Shown here: positions 51,441-61,737 of the stretch, one piece after another
Numbering within the stretch: the stretch's first letter is position 1
Layout: the number at the start of each line of letters is the position of its first letter
Origin: Pseudopyrenochaeta lycopersici
Taxonomy: Eukaryota > Ascomycota > Dothideomycetes > Pleosporales > Pseudopyrenochaetaceae
Length of the DNA: 64,000 nucleotides
Assembly: GCA_003313425.1 (NCBI GenBank)
Contig: NHZP01000042.1
Coordinates: forward strand, 62,001 to 126,000
Reading direction: 5' to 3'
Program-made: the position numbers and the translations under genes
Notes under the pieces: generated by a model
The model's database searches: none
The model's input: only the letters and a program-made list of their open reading frames with translations
What the model was told of the DNA's origin: nothing

Positions 51441-53535
51441 CAAAATGGCCGCAGGGCGAAGCCCAAACTGGCTTTCGCCTAAAAATCCATCAGATTCTAT
51501 ATATAGACACCTACTACGCTGTCGCAGATGTCGCCGACAGTGTCATCTGAAGCGTGTCTGAAGTCGAAATCCTATTTCGCCTCGACAATCAGATACATCA
51601 GCCCTTTGGTAATAGCCACAGTAAAGCTCACAACACTTTGTAGTCTGTTCACGGAGTGCGGGACGCACCATGGACTGAATGGTGTGAGATTTAACTGTGT
51701 TTATAAGGGGCTGCGCAAAGGTTGCCGATGCCTACTAACAGGATTGTATTCAATGAAGAAGAAAGCTATCTCAGGAGTAAGGCAGCATTTATATCTGCCT
51801 AATTCCTCGTGAGTCTATGATCGAGAAACTTCTTAGAAGTTTCGACTCCGAAGGTTCCACCGAGGAACATTACAACTAGGCTTTAGCCTATTACATGTTG
51901 GTCAAATGGCATCACTCTATTGATCCACCCACAGCTACAACATGGATTGCGCCTATTTGATACCTCTATGCCACAATTTTCTAATCGCCTCAATTATTTC
52001 CGCTCCGGCGTTTTCGAGCTCAGCACTGAGCATTTCGTTTTCCGCTTTAGGAACCCCACTTAACTGAGGCCATCACCCGAACGTCGGTACCGAAGCGGAG
52101 CTTGCAGGTCTTTCGGTAGCTCGACCATGGGCGCGCGAGCTTGACGCCGCCATGCGGTACAATCGGGAAGTGAGCACGCCAGATGAGCTGCGAAGCCTGG
52201 CGCCGCTAAGATGTTCACTCGTTTCTCAAGATCCAGACACACTGAAAACCAGTGGCTGCACGTCAGCCTTGCCACTCAAATTCTAGGGCTTTACAACCAG
52301 CCGCACCTACTGACACCCCCACCATACCAAGAACATGGCAAAAGACACCAGGTTTAGCTCTCAGCACTATCGTAAGGTTCGCTTTCCAATGCGATTTTTC
52401 GAGCAGTGCAGCGTTCCGCTTTCTTCTCCTCTTGCTGACCTCGATCGCTAAGACAGTTAGTCTCAACAGTCGAGCCAGTTGCCGCACAGCGGCTTTCGTT
52501 CCCCGGATATTCACACAGCAAGTCTCCGGAATTTAGTGCCGCAAGAGCAAAGACATGGCGCACGCCCATTCCATGCTCATTGGTAGACCCGCACGTTCAG
52601 GAACGGGGAACCTGACCCGCCATCCCGGTATTTGCGGAAACTCGCGCGAAAAGCTCCTCATGCTCCCTTTGTGGCTGTCAGGCTTTGTAACGATTCATTC
52701 CCGTCAGCAATACATGTTTCATCAATCATTGCCCCTATATTAGGCTTTAGCCATATAAAAGCCACAAGCCACTAATGTTAATAACCTACCCTGCAAAGCG
52801 GGAGGGAGCAAAGATCAGCACGTTCCCTAACTTAATCGCAGCGCACAGGCTTCGCGAACGTTCTGCACACGCTGTCAACACATGTCGCAATGGACCCAGT
52901 GGTCTGGGGCCAACAGCTGTTCCCCACGAATTCTGTCTAGCCCATTGATGGTCTCCTTTTGCGCGCATCTGCAATACGAGGACGGGATTGAGAAACGCTC
53001 CCGTATGGATGAACAGCTAAACGTAAAACGCCCCATTGACGATTCTGAGGCCTTTGCTTTCGGGGTAACGATCCTAATGGCTAACTCTGAACGCTATCAT
53101 GAGTAAAAAAACAATTCTTTCCGGGACACTGGAGGTATTGATTATGGACCATTGAGGGCTGAGTCCAACTGCTTGGATGTCATTTCACGCGGATGGATCC
53201 ATCCGAAGCGAAGGCTCTCTCGCGTGGTATACGGCAATACTTCCGATTCCACCACGGAAGTTCTGTGGCCCCTTGGAATTCCGAATGGCTTTCCGCTGCC
53301 GGTTTCTGCGAATCTATCATAGTACGAGCATGATGGTCACCACGATTTCATCGCTTAACCTTGAGAGAGAGGGAAAGAGAGAAGACAATCGACGATCCGA
53401 TGCCTATGATCGGTGTAATACCTCAACTCTTCTTAAACGATGAAGTACGTAGTTCTTGCAACGCCTGCTCTATCGCACAACTCATATTATTTTCTATGGC
53501 CGACGAGACTGCTCCTACACTAAACCTATTACTCA
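51441..53535. other. 2.1 kb without a convincing gene
   Basis: ORFs up to 94 codons (for example 51528-51812 and 52252-52536) have no family features. A stretch near 53030-53070 (DSEAFAFGVTILMA) vaguely recalls a kinase-like segment but is too short to call. Confidence 0.35.
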
Positions 53536-55049
53536 ATGTATTCTCCATTTCTTTCGCACCGAAACGAAGTCATTGGAGTGATAGCTCCTCCTCCAAGTAT
53601 TTCGCCTGACTTTACCCATCCACCGTCCAGAGTGCAGACTATTTTCACTGTTCATATTGTGACTGGGATTCTCTCCACTCTGTTCATCGGAGTACGATTT
53701 TACACAGTTCGATTCATCACACGTCACGTAAGAGTAGACGATTGTAAGCTGTCATACCATTCTTACCAATGACCTCAGCTGACGTTTGTAGATATGTTAA
53801 TTGTTGCATGGGTTAGGCTCACTTCAATCTGTTTACGGGAAGTTTGCTGAACATCCTGAATTAGATCTTCGCTCTGGTGTATTCCATACTTGGCGCCATC
53901 AGTACGTAACTCTATTTGTGCCGACACAGGAAATTGACAAATACTCTCAGCCACTCAGTATGGATTTGGTCGACACCTATGGGATGTCCCAATTACCGTT
54001 TTTAATCCTAATTTTATGAAAGTAGGTAAATCTATCATCTTACCCCCATGCGCACCCAAAGATTAATTGACTGATGCATTCACAAGGTCGGGGCTATTGG
54101 CGGAACGTTTTATGGCATCTCAATCATGCTCACAAAGCTCTCTATCCTCACGTTTTTCACTCAATTCGCGCCCTGGGGAAATCTCCGTGTTGCTATATAT
54201 CTCATCATGGCACTTGTTGTTATGTATAGCCTGGTGACATCATTCGAATGGGTGTACGCCTGCAGGCCACTAGAGAAATACTGGGATCTTACAATCACTG
54301 GTGGTTCATGTATTAATTGGTTAAAGATCACAGTTTTTAGTGGCGTTATGAACACTACTACGGATGCTGCAATACTGATCCTGCCAGTTCTACTTTTACG
54401 AAATCTCCGACTGCCTAAGAAGCAAAAGATTGGTGTCATAGCAGTGTTGATGACAGGAGGTTTGTATGTTTTATCATCGGCTTCTTTATACGGATGCAGA
54501 AATAGCTAACGGGCGAATTAGTATTTTGATTGTCAGCATTATAAAATTAAAGATTCAAGCGGATTTGGTCAATACAAAGGATATCTCTTGGGAGGGCGTC
54601 TCGTCGATTGTGTGGTGGTAAGTGCAAGCGGTATCGATTTCTGAGGCAAATCTTTTTGACATTAGGCTCTTAGGACGATTGAGGTGCATCTAGCCATCGT
54701 TTGCGCCTGTCTCCCAGCTGGAAAACCTTTTCTCCGGAAATACATGCCTAACGTCATCGGAAGTAGTTACGGTGCTTCCACTAGGACAAAGAGAACCACT
54801 GTGCGTTTCACTCATACACAACACCTTGCTTCAAAAGATCCCGGCGAAGACGACCGGGACATAATCTTGGAAGAAAATATACGTAGTAAGCTGCGGGTAC
54901 ATACTTGAACTGCATACAGGCCTACTAACAATTGTGACATAGGGAGAGGTTCCACCAATATATCCACCACGACAATCGAACTCGCCACGGGACAGGCTGT
55001 TCGAGCAGAGTACAGTTCGGACAAAGGATTAATCATTATAGATAGCTGA
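53536..55049 (+). CDS. second SAT4/rhodopsin-domain integral membrane protein, 8 exons (375 aa)
   Basis: Model join(53536..53743,53792..53811,53865..53901,53951..54021,54087..54463,54522..54617,54674..54885,54943..55049); all phases agree. Two micro-exons (20 and 37 nt) are required: they restore DDYMLIVAWIFALVYSILGA and TTQYGFGRHLWDVPITVFNP. Other landmarks: N-terminus RNEVIGVIAPPPSISPDF, helix 1 TVHIVTGILSTLFIGVRFYT, FYGISIMLTKLSILTFF, AIYLIMALVVMYSLVTSFEW, ACRPLEKYWD, DAAILILPVLLLRNLRLPKK, IAVLMTGGFILIVSIIK and EVHLAIVCACLPAGKPF. The last exon gives STTTIELATGQAV. Seven predicted helices; expected at the plasma membrane, ligand unknown. Related in fold to the gene at 28728 but divergent in sequence and exon layout. 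Without the micro-exons the locus looks frameshifted, which would mislead automatic annotation. Confidence 0.88.
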
Positions 55050-55437
55050 AATGTAGGGCATGACGATCCTCAATCTCTACCTACACACTAATTAGCATTA
55101 CTTAATACATTGGTAGGAGAGATATACTGGCCTCCGGATGTATAATGGAACCGGGCACATCTTGCGTGGAATCTCTAATTATGTCCATGGTCGAATCGCA
55201 TTCTAGGTTGGATAATCTACTGGGAGAGATATGTTGCGGGCCTAGGATAGACTGCGGAGATCCCATAGATTGATAGCAAATTGGGCTCCGTCTTTCAGAA
55301 TGTCTTTAATGACGTTTATATGGTCGATCCTCTTACTTGTCAGCTGCAGAATTTTGAAAGTAACGTCACCCACTGCGTAGCGAGACACACTGTGTGGCGA
55401 GACAAATGAGGGGTACTTTGACAGCAACTGGAAAACC
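55050..55437 (-). other. spacer with a minus-strand coding-like fragment (55242-55427)
   Basis: The minus strand is open from the Copia LTR edge to 55242 and reads QLLSKYPSFVSPHSVSRYAV, FKILQLTSKRIDHIN and DGAQFAINLWDLRSLS. It could be the 3' end of a gene cut by the Copia insertion. No family recognised. Confidence 0.35.
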
Positions 55438-55556
55438 TGTCAAACATCACAGTGACTGAAACAGCAATATGTGACAGGGGCCGTGGGCGTATATATAAGA
55501 GTGAGGCACCACGCCTGTAGGAATAATAACAATGAACACAATCACTTGCTTCAACA
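55438..55556 (+). repeat. 5' LTR of the Copia element
   Basis: Begins TG and ends CA; 119 bp, near-identical to the solo LTR at 31079-31197, which fixes both boundaries. It contains gtatatataag, a likely TATA box. Confidence 0.95.
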
Positions 55557-55570
55557 GGTTATGAGCCCGG
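55557..55570 (+). promoter_or_regulatory. primer-binding site, initiator tRNA-Met anticodon arm
   Basis: ggttatgagcccgg directly follows the LTR and is complementary to the ccgggctcataacc anticodon stem-loop of fungal initiator tRNA-Met. Copia-type elements use an internal tRNA-Met half as primer, so this fits. Confidence 0.8.
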
Positions 55571-55875
55571 GATCGCACGCGACAAATTTGAAACTATATC
55601 TACAGCTAAGCTTCCGCAGCAAGTGATATACTTATTAGCAAGGATACTGACACATATAACCTAAGCTAGTACACCAATGAGAGCTCAAAACGGAGCGGAT
55701 AACCCACTTTCCGCTCACAATCACAAACATCACAAATGTGATATCACAGTGCCAACTCCTAGGACGCGTAAGCCAAAGGCGCACAAAGACAAAAAGAACT
55801 GAAACAGCCCTACAACACGCGTAGCAGGTCGACTACATTAAGACGATGCGTGTAAAAAGATGAAGATAGAAAAGG

Positions 55876-56652
55876 ATGTCAACTCCGACGACTAGATCAG
55901 GGACTGACCGTCTCGATTTATCACTTCTATCCCCAAAGATACTGACACAAAAGAAACAGCGACAGAAAATTCATCGCTGGACAAGAGAGGAGTTGAACAC
56001 TATATCTTATGTTCGGCTGCACCGAAAGTGGACTTGGAGTCAAAGGAGGCTTTTCTCGTCAATGTCAGTTGGCTCAGTAAAAGTCGCGTTTCTCCGCCTA
56101 CAGCCAGATGAGCGCATACGCTGTGCGTCAATTGTGAGCTCCCGCAACAAGGCTATTGAGCACTTCCGAATAGGGAACGAGACAAATCGGGCCCTTTGTC
56201 ATACTGCTGGTCCTACTCAGCCCAAGCTCAGCGCTATACCAGACGCCCTGCCTACTAGAGCTAGGCATGAGTACAGCATTAATAAAAATACTGCTCGCTA
56301 TAACCTCCGACCGAATAGACCTCCAGAGTTCAAAGAGAACCAATCACGATACTTGGTCGACAGCCAGCGATTTCCCCACTTCTCTAGGTCCTGTAGAAAA
56401 TATTCTAAACTGCGCAACACACACGACGAGGATTACTTGCCTCCATCGCATTCTCCTACGCCAGATTCGTCTGATCGTAGCCTCTCCATCACCTCCAGTA
56501 CGCCAACTGACGCATCAAGCCTAGACCTTTTCGGTTTAGAGGTGCGCTCCGTCAACTCATCGAGTCACGCCTCTCCTGTTACCTCAAGCCCACTCAGCAA
56601 CAGATCAATCTTGGAATTCTTCAGTGCGGATGAAGATCCAACCCCAAGATGA
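55876..56652 (+). CDS. extra 5' ORF of the Copia element (258 aa)
   Basis: Starts MSTPTTRSGTDRLDLSLLSP. Residues about 30-95 form a helical SANT/Myb-like segment (HRWTREELNTISYVRLHRKW, SVGSVKVAFLRLQPDERIRC). The rest is Ser/Pro-rich and ends EFFSADEDPTPR. The stop overlaps the next ATG as ATGA (56649-56652), the arrangement of termination-reinitiation. Most Ty1/Copia elements have no such ORF. A DNA- or chromatin-binding role in targeting is speculation. Confidence 0.75.
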   Translation: MSTPTTRSGTDRLDLSLLSPKILTQKKQRQKIHRWTREELNTISYVRLHRKWTWSQRRLFSSMSVGSVKVAFLRLQPDERIRCASIVSSRNKAIEHFRIGNETNRALCHTAGPTQPKLSAIPDALPTRARHEYSINKNTARYNLRPNRPPEFKENQSRYLVDSQRFPHFSRSCRKYSKLRNTHDEDYLPPSHSPTPDSSDRSLSITSSTPTDASSLDLFGLEVRSVNSSSHASPVTSSPLSNRSILEFFSADEDPTPR

Positions 56653-59090
56653 CTGATATTGCAAAATTTGAGCAATTTGGCCTTAACACATTTTATAATG
56701 CCATCCCAATACTCGATAATGCTAATGACTGGTTCAAATGGAACCAGAAGGTCAATGAATTCATTAAAATATCTACTGTTGCTGAAGACAGGGCGTCCCC
56801 GCCAGCAGAGGAAGGGGATGCACAACAATGGGAACGTCGCCAAAGGTTCTACTCAGCAATGATTACGGCAAAACTAACGCACAATGCTGCGCAGCGTATC
56901 AATGCTTTTAAAATTCATCGAGTATATCCACTCCTCAATGCAGTCAAGGACAACTTCAAACCAGAAGGCTCTGGGACTTATGTCAACCTTCAACGACGAT
57001 ATATGTCTCTCACGCGAGAAAAGTGCGGGAGCGCCCAGGCGCTTGGAGCCGAGATCAGAGGGATTCACGCTGAGAAACTTTTACTCGATCCTGACTGTGT
57101 CACCTCAGAGATTGAGCGAACATTTTTCTTCTTGCATGCGCTGGGTGCCGAGTATGAAGGCTTTCGCGATTATATCTTTAGACAAATGGATCTTGTCAAC
57201 GATAGAGATTCAGATGGGAATATAGTTAAAGCGGCACCGACCTTCGATTACATTGAAAATAAAGCAATCGAGGAAGAGCATAGAAAAGGGCAGCTAAGAG
57301 AACGATCGAGCGTAGGGCAAACACTTCCTATCCTCGCGTTGATCCGGGGACCTGGTCAGAAGAATCTCATACCATCTTCGGATGGAACCACATGCCGAAT
57401 CGAGATTGATAATGTACCCTATTGCTCCTTCTGCCGAAAGCCCTACCACGTCGAAACCGAGTGCTTTAGGAAAAATCCAAGACTAAAAGGCCAAGGGAAA
57501 GACGAAATGGGACACAAGGCAAGGGCACAGGGCTCGCAAGCCAGTGGACACAAGCCGCCAAAGAGACCGTACTCTAGCAACGACGAGGACGACGATGCAG
57601 GTGGCCCAAAAGACCCGAAGAAGCCTACCTTCATGGTAATGAAGGTTACCGGAGAAGACGTCAATGCAGCATTTGAAAAGGACGTTGAAAACAACTGCAC
57701 CACTGTCAGCCATACCCTCGCGATGATGGCCACTAAGATGCTCCCAATTCGCGACGCTTGGATCGTCGACAGCGGCTGTGCTCAGCATGTGTGCAACAAC
57801 GCCTCGAAGTTTGTCCAAATAGGCACATATCATGGGCCTGCACTTAGGAGCGTCGATGCATCCACATCTCCCTCAGGAGTAGGAACGATCAATATTCTAT
57901 GCAATTCACACGGCAGAAGAAGATGGCTTATCCTTGATAACGTCCTCTTTGTCCCATCTGCGCATGCAAACCTCATATCCGTGCCGCAGCTGCTCGAGCG
58001 CGGAGCTAAGGTCGAATTCTCTAGCAAGGGCGCCAGTATACGCAATAAGTCAAGTAAGAGGAGCTCATATACTGCAAGCAAATACCATGGCGTTTATGCG
58101 CTCGACCTATGGACAAATCTTTCTTTTCCAGCCTACCATGTCAGCCCACAATTGACGCTTTGGCACAACCGACTGGCTCATCTGAGCGATTCAAATCTAC
58201 GGCGGCTCAAGAAGCAAGCCTATGGCATTCGAGATGTAGAGCCACGAGAACCATGCAAGCCATGCCTTCAGGGGCGAATGACCGAAAAGCCCCACAGCCG
58301 CTCAGGTCGAAAGGGGGAATTTCCAATGGAACTCCTCCATATGGACGTCGCAGGCCCATTTGATGAGGGTCTCGATGGCAGTCGTTACTGGCTTACCATC
58401 GTTGACGACTCAACTGGCTGGATCGAGGTCATCCCTATACCACGACGGCAGGGATTTGTCATTGAATCGTTGCGCTTCTTTCTTGACCACAATGAGCGCC
58501 CTGAACGGAAGTGTAGACGGATACGACTTGATCGAATCCCTGAACAAGTGGGAGAAGAAATGAAATTCATCCTATTTTCCCGGGCAATTCAGCCTGAGAT
58601 TACAGGTGTAGATCAGCACCAACAGAATGGCGTGGCTGAAAGAGCCCATAAGACAATATATGATCGAGTTGGACCTACACTAGCACACGCAAAGCTTCCA
58701 TCGAAGTTCTGGCCGGAGATAGCTCGAACGGCTGCATATCTCTCGAACCGATCGCCCTCGTTAAAGCTTCAGATGACACCATACCAGGCATGGTACGGCG
58801 AAAAGCCTGATTTATCACGACTAAGGGTGATCGGGTCGAGGGGGGAATACTTGGTCCCACCAAAGCAGAGGAAGAAGCTGACTGAGCCACGAACAAGACC
58901 ATGCATATTATTAGGCTATGAGGGGAATACCAACTACCGCATCCTACTAGAAGATGGGAGGATCGTTGGAACCCCAAATGCCGAATTCCAAGAAGCCCTT
59001 ATGACTTCCTCCACACAGACGAGACTAGATGTGGGAGCCAAACAAGATGGCTTACCTGAGGCAACGGCTGCTGCCCAGGGGGGAGTGTGA
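56649..59090 (+). CDS. Copia Gag, protease and integrase ORF (813 aa)
   Basis: Gag-like region: WFKWNQKVNEFI, YVNLQRRYMSLTREKCGSAQ. Zinc knuckle CSFCRKPYHVETEC (CX2CX4HX4C). Aspartic protease WIVDSGCAQHVCNN. Integrase: GAG-pre-integrase LTLWHNRLAHLSDSNLRRLK with CKPCLQGRMT, then the catalytic triad in LHMDVAGPFD, IRLDRIPE and QQNGVAERAH, then TPYQAWYGEKPDLSRLRVIG. The frame stops at TGA 59088-59090, just past integrase. RT continues one base back (-1 frame). No internal stop, so this part is intact. Confidence 0.93.
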   Translation: MTDIAKFEQFGLNTFYNAIPILDNANDWFKWNQKVNEFIKISTVAEDRASPPAEEGDAQQWERRQRFYSAMITAKLTHNAAQRINAFKIHRVYPLLNAVKDNFKPEGSGTYVNLQRRYMSLTREKCGSAQALGAEIRGIHAEKLLLDPDCVTSEIERTFFFLHALGAEYEGFRDYIFRQMDLVNDRDSDGNIVKAAPTFDYIENKAIEEEHRKGQLRERSSVGQTLPILALIRGPGQKNLIPSSDGTTCRIEIDNVPYCSFCRKPYHVETECFRKNPRLKGQGKDEMGHKARAQGSQASGHKPPKRPYSSNDEDDDAGGPKDPKKPTFMVMKVTGEDVNAAFEKDVENNCTTVSHTLAMMATKMLPIRDAWIVDSGCAQHVCNNASKFVQIGTYHGPALRSVDASTSPSGVGTINILCNSHGRRRWLILDNVLFVPSAHANLISVPQLLERGAKVEFSSKGASIRNKSSKRSSYTASKYHGVYALDLWTNLSFPAYHVSPQLTLWHNRLAHLSDSNLRRLKKQAYGIRDVEPREPCKPCLQGRMTEKPHSRSGRKGEFPMELLHMDVAGPFDEGLDGSRYWLTIVDDSTGWIEVIPIPRRQGFVIESLRFFLDHNERPERKCRRIRLDRIPEQVGEEMKFILFSRAIQPEITGVDQHQQNGVAERAHKTIYDRVGPTLAHAKLPSKFWPEIARTAAYLSNRSPSLKLQMTPYQAWYGEKPDLSRLRVIGSRGEYLVPPKQRKKLTEPRTRPCILLGYEGNTNYRILLEDGRIVGTPNAEFQEALMTSSTQTRLDVGAKQDGLPEATAAAQGGV

Positions 59091-60838
59091 CGGTGGGGCT
59101 ATTAAACCAACCGTCGGTAAGTATACGGCAAGCATCCGTGCCAGCTTCTGGACGTCATGCGTCCGTGGCAGCACCGGAACAGGCCGTGTCTGAAACGAGC
59201 GCCGGGGACTCGCAAATACTACCTCGGGCGAGCACCAAGGACTCGCAAGTACTACCTTGGGCGGGCGACGGGGACTCGCAAATACTACCTCGCGCGAGTG
59301 ACGATGACTCGCAAACACTACCTCGACCGAGTGACGATGACTCGGGAGAAGGAGCGCCGTCCCAATCGAGTGACGATGACTCGCAGCCAGTTGCTGAACA
59401 GGGAGACAGGACCTTGTCGCCTTCTAGGAGTGACGATACCTTTGGCTCATTTTCAGATGTTTCCGAAGGAGACGATTCACTACCTAATGGCGGCCAGCAA
59501 CGGGACGACGCTCGACACGATCAAGCTTGGCGAGAACAGCAACGATATCCGGGACACCACCTTGATCGCACAGTTCATGAGGTGAGGCAACAAGCCTTAG
59601 AATATCACCCTGAACTCAGAATCAGGGCCCCGCAGGCCACATCAGATACATCCGAATACAGCATGGAAGAGCTTGCACTGATGGATGTACCTGAAGGCAA
59701 CGTACTCCCAACGTTCTTAACAGTAGCTGCGGAAGAAACAGAGCCCTTTGAACCAAAAACTCTTCATCAAGCGAAGAATGACACGAGCTGGCCTGAATGG
59801 GAGAGGTCTATGCTTGAAGAGGTCAACTCGCTCAAACAGAACAAAACGTGGGAGCTCGTCGACCATCCTAGAGACAGACGAGTTCTCAGTGGCAAATGGG
59901 TCTTCAAGCTGAAAAGAGGATCGCATGGAGAAGTAATCCGCCACAAAAGTAGGTGGGTTGTAAGAGGCTTCACACAAGAAGAAGGCATCGACTATGACGA
60001 GACGTTCGCCTCTGTAGTGAAGCCAATGAGCTACAAGGCCCTATTTGCCATCGCAGCCGCATTAGGTCTCGAGATCGAACAAATGGACGTCAAGACCGCC
60101 TTCTTATACGGCGACATTGACCACGAGATCTACGTTGAGCAACCCCACTACATGGGGGATGGCACACCAAGGGTCTGCAAACTTCGAAAGGCACTTTACG
60201 GCTTAAAGCAAGCGCCTCGCATATGGTATCAAACTCTAACCAACTTCCTGCGCGGCGTCGGCTTTGAGCCAATCAATGCTGACCTCAGTATCTTTGTGCG
60301 AAACAATATGTACATTGCGGTGTACGTGGATGACCTATTGATCGTCGGTCCAAGCATTGCAGAGATAAAAAGGATAAAGAGAGCCCTTCGCAACCGTTTC
60401 CAAATGACAGACCTTGGACCCTGCAGCTATTATCTCGGGATGTCTATCCAACGAGACCGTCAAAACAGGATACTTTACCTAAGCCAAGAGGCCTACATTA
60501 ACAAGGTTGTCCATCAATTCGGACTCAGCGACTGTGCCCCTATCAGCACACCGATTGAAACATCACCACCAACAGAAAACAGTCTAGAATACCGCAGTCC
60601 CCTTGAACAGAGAATTGAATATCAACGGATTGTAGGATCGCTAATGTACATCATGCTTGGTACTAGGGGGGATATAGCATACGCGGTATCCATGGCGAGC
60701 CGGCACTTAGCAAACCCAGGACCACAGCATATGAAGCTCGCACGACGCATCTTGAGGTACCTTAAAAGCACGCGGAGCCTCAGGCTCACGTACAAGGGCC
60801 ATCTACAGATGTTGAAGGGATACACGGACAGTATCTGG
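59087..60838 (+). CDS. Copia reverse transcriptase and RNase H start
   Basis: In the -1 frame relative to the previous ORF; no ATG at its start, so it needs a frameshift or a repaired frame. A low-complexity linker with four 11-residue repeats (DSQILPRASTK and variants) comes first. RT follows: WELVDHPRDRRVLSGKWVFK, RWVVRGFTQEEGIDYDETFA, MDVKTAFLYGDIDHEIYVEQ, LYGLKQAPRIWYQTL, the catalytic YVDDLLIVG, DLGPCSYYLGM, and the RNase H lead-in MYIMLGTRGDIAYAVSMASR. Copia similarity ends at GYTDS. The frame stays open to 61543 in unrelated sequence. Confidence 0.92.
59207..59338. repeat. 33-bp minisatellite, four units, in the integrase-RT linker
   Basis: Units start gactcgcaaNtactacct at 59207, 59240, 59273 and 59306, with a partial fifth at 59339. 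Encodes 11-residue repeats. Confidence 0.95.
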
Positions 60839-61737
60839 TGTTATCGCAGCCGTACAAGCGCATCACTCCAAAAGCCAAATATACTGGCTGGATATCGTTG
60901 CGCTTTGCAACCTGCAACTTCTCGTTGGCACCAATGTAACATCTCCCAAACAAGGTCCCCATTCCAGCTGACTGGTTTTGTGATCAGCTCGCTCGAGTAT
61001 TGCGCATTTTGCAGTTCCCTCCCTGGGCAATCTCGGCTACGTACCTATTTACTGCCGTTACAGCACCAGATATCGCTCCTTCGATGCCGTACGACATACA
61101 GCCTCTGCGTTGCTTTCATACCGTTGACAAATAACAGAAACGAAAAGCCACGTCTTTTCAACGAGTCAGCATTACTCTCTCGCCTCGCAATGGGGTCATT
61201 CCTAGCCTCAGCAGCATCTTGCATACAGTTGGGAATTCATACAAGGTCAAGAGCGAGACGATCGAGGCTCCATGAGAACTCGGCAGCGAGGCAAGAGAGC
61301 CTGCCATTGAAGCAGTTCCTGCTTTGGCTTGTTATACCAAATGCAGCTGCAACATCATGTCAGCTAGTTGGGGCCATGGTCCTATATAGCATAGCGTATT
61401 CCAACCGGACGATGGGCATCTACCCTCACCAGTATATCTTCTTGGTATGCCTCTACCTTCTTTCGTGGCGCAGTCTAACCATCGCCAGGCTTATACCATA
61501 TTGCAGCTACTATGCTCCCTTGGTATCGCTTTACCAGTCATAAAGCGCCTGGGCAGCATCGCAATAGGCGTTCTGACGCGTGCATCCCAGCCAAGCGGAG
61601 TGCGAGGTGGCATCTTGGAGGGGGCGTTTAGTTTGGAAACTATGTCATCATTGGACTCCTCTACAGGTAATAGGTAGACAGGATTACTCAAAGCGAATAT
61701 AGTTTGACATTATTCAAGGCTCGGTGAAAGAGGTGCT
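60839..61737. other. unassigned sequence after the Copia truncation
   Basis: The RT frame stays open to 61543 but has no Copia features after 60838. No other gene recognised on either strand. Confidence 0.35.

Larger units (their letters stand above)
55438..60838 (+). mobile_element. short-LTR Ty1/Copia retrotransposon, 3' truncated
   Basis: 5' LTR 55438-55556 (TGTCAAAC...TTCAACA, 119 bp), primer-binding site 55557-55570, three ORFs (55876-56652, 56649-59090, from 59087) in Copia order: extra ORF, Gag, protease, integrase, RT, start of RNase H. The pol frame loses Copia similarity at about 60838 (GYTDSIW), so the rest of RNase H and the 3' LTR are missing. A solo LTR of the same family is at 31079. 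Confidence 0.93.

Noticed and set aside
53744..54021. Frameshift in the second SAT4-like gene
   Set aside because: Two micro-exons with good donors, branch sites and acceptors restore the conserved helix without any indel.
59157..59585. 142-codon ORF with TRKYYLGRA repeats
   Set aside because: It is an alternative frame across the Copia minisatellite.
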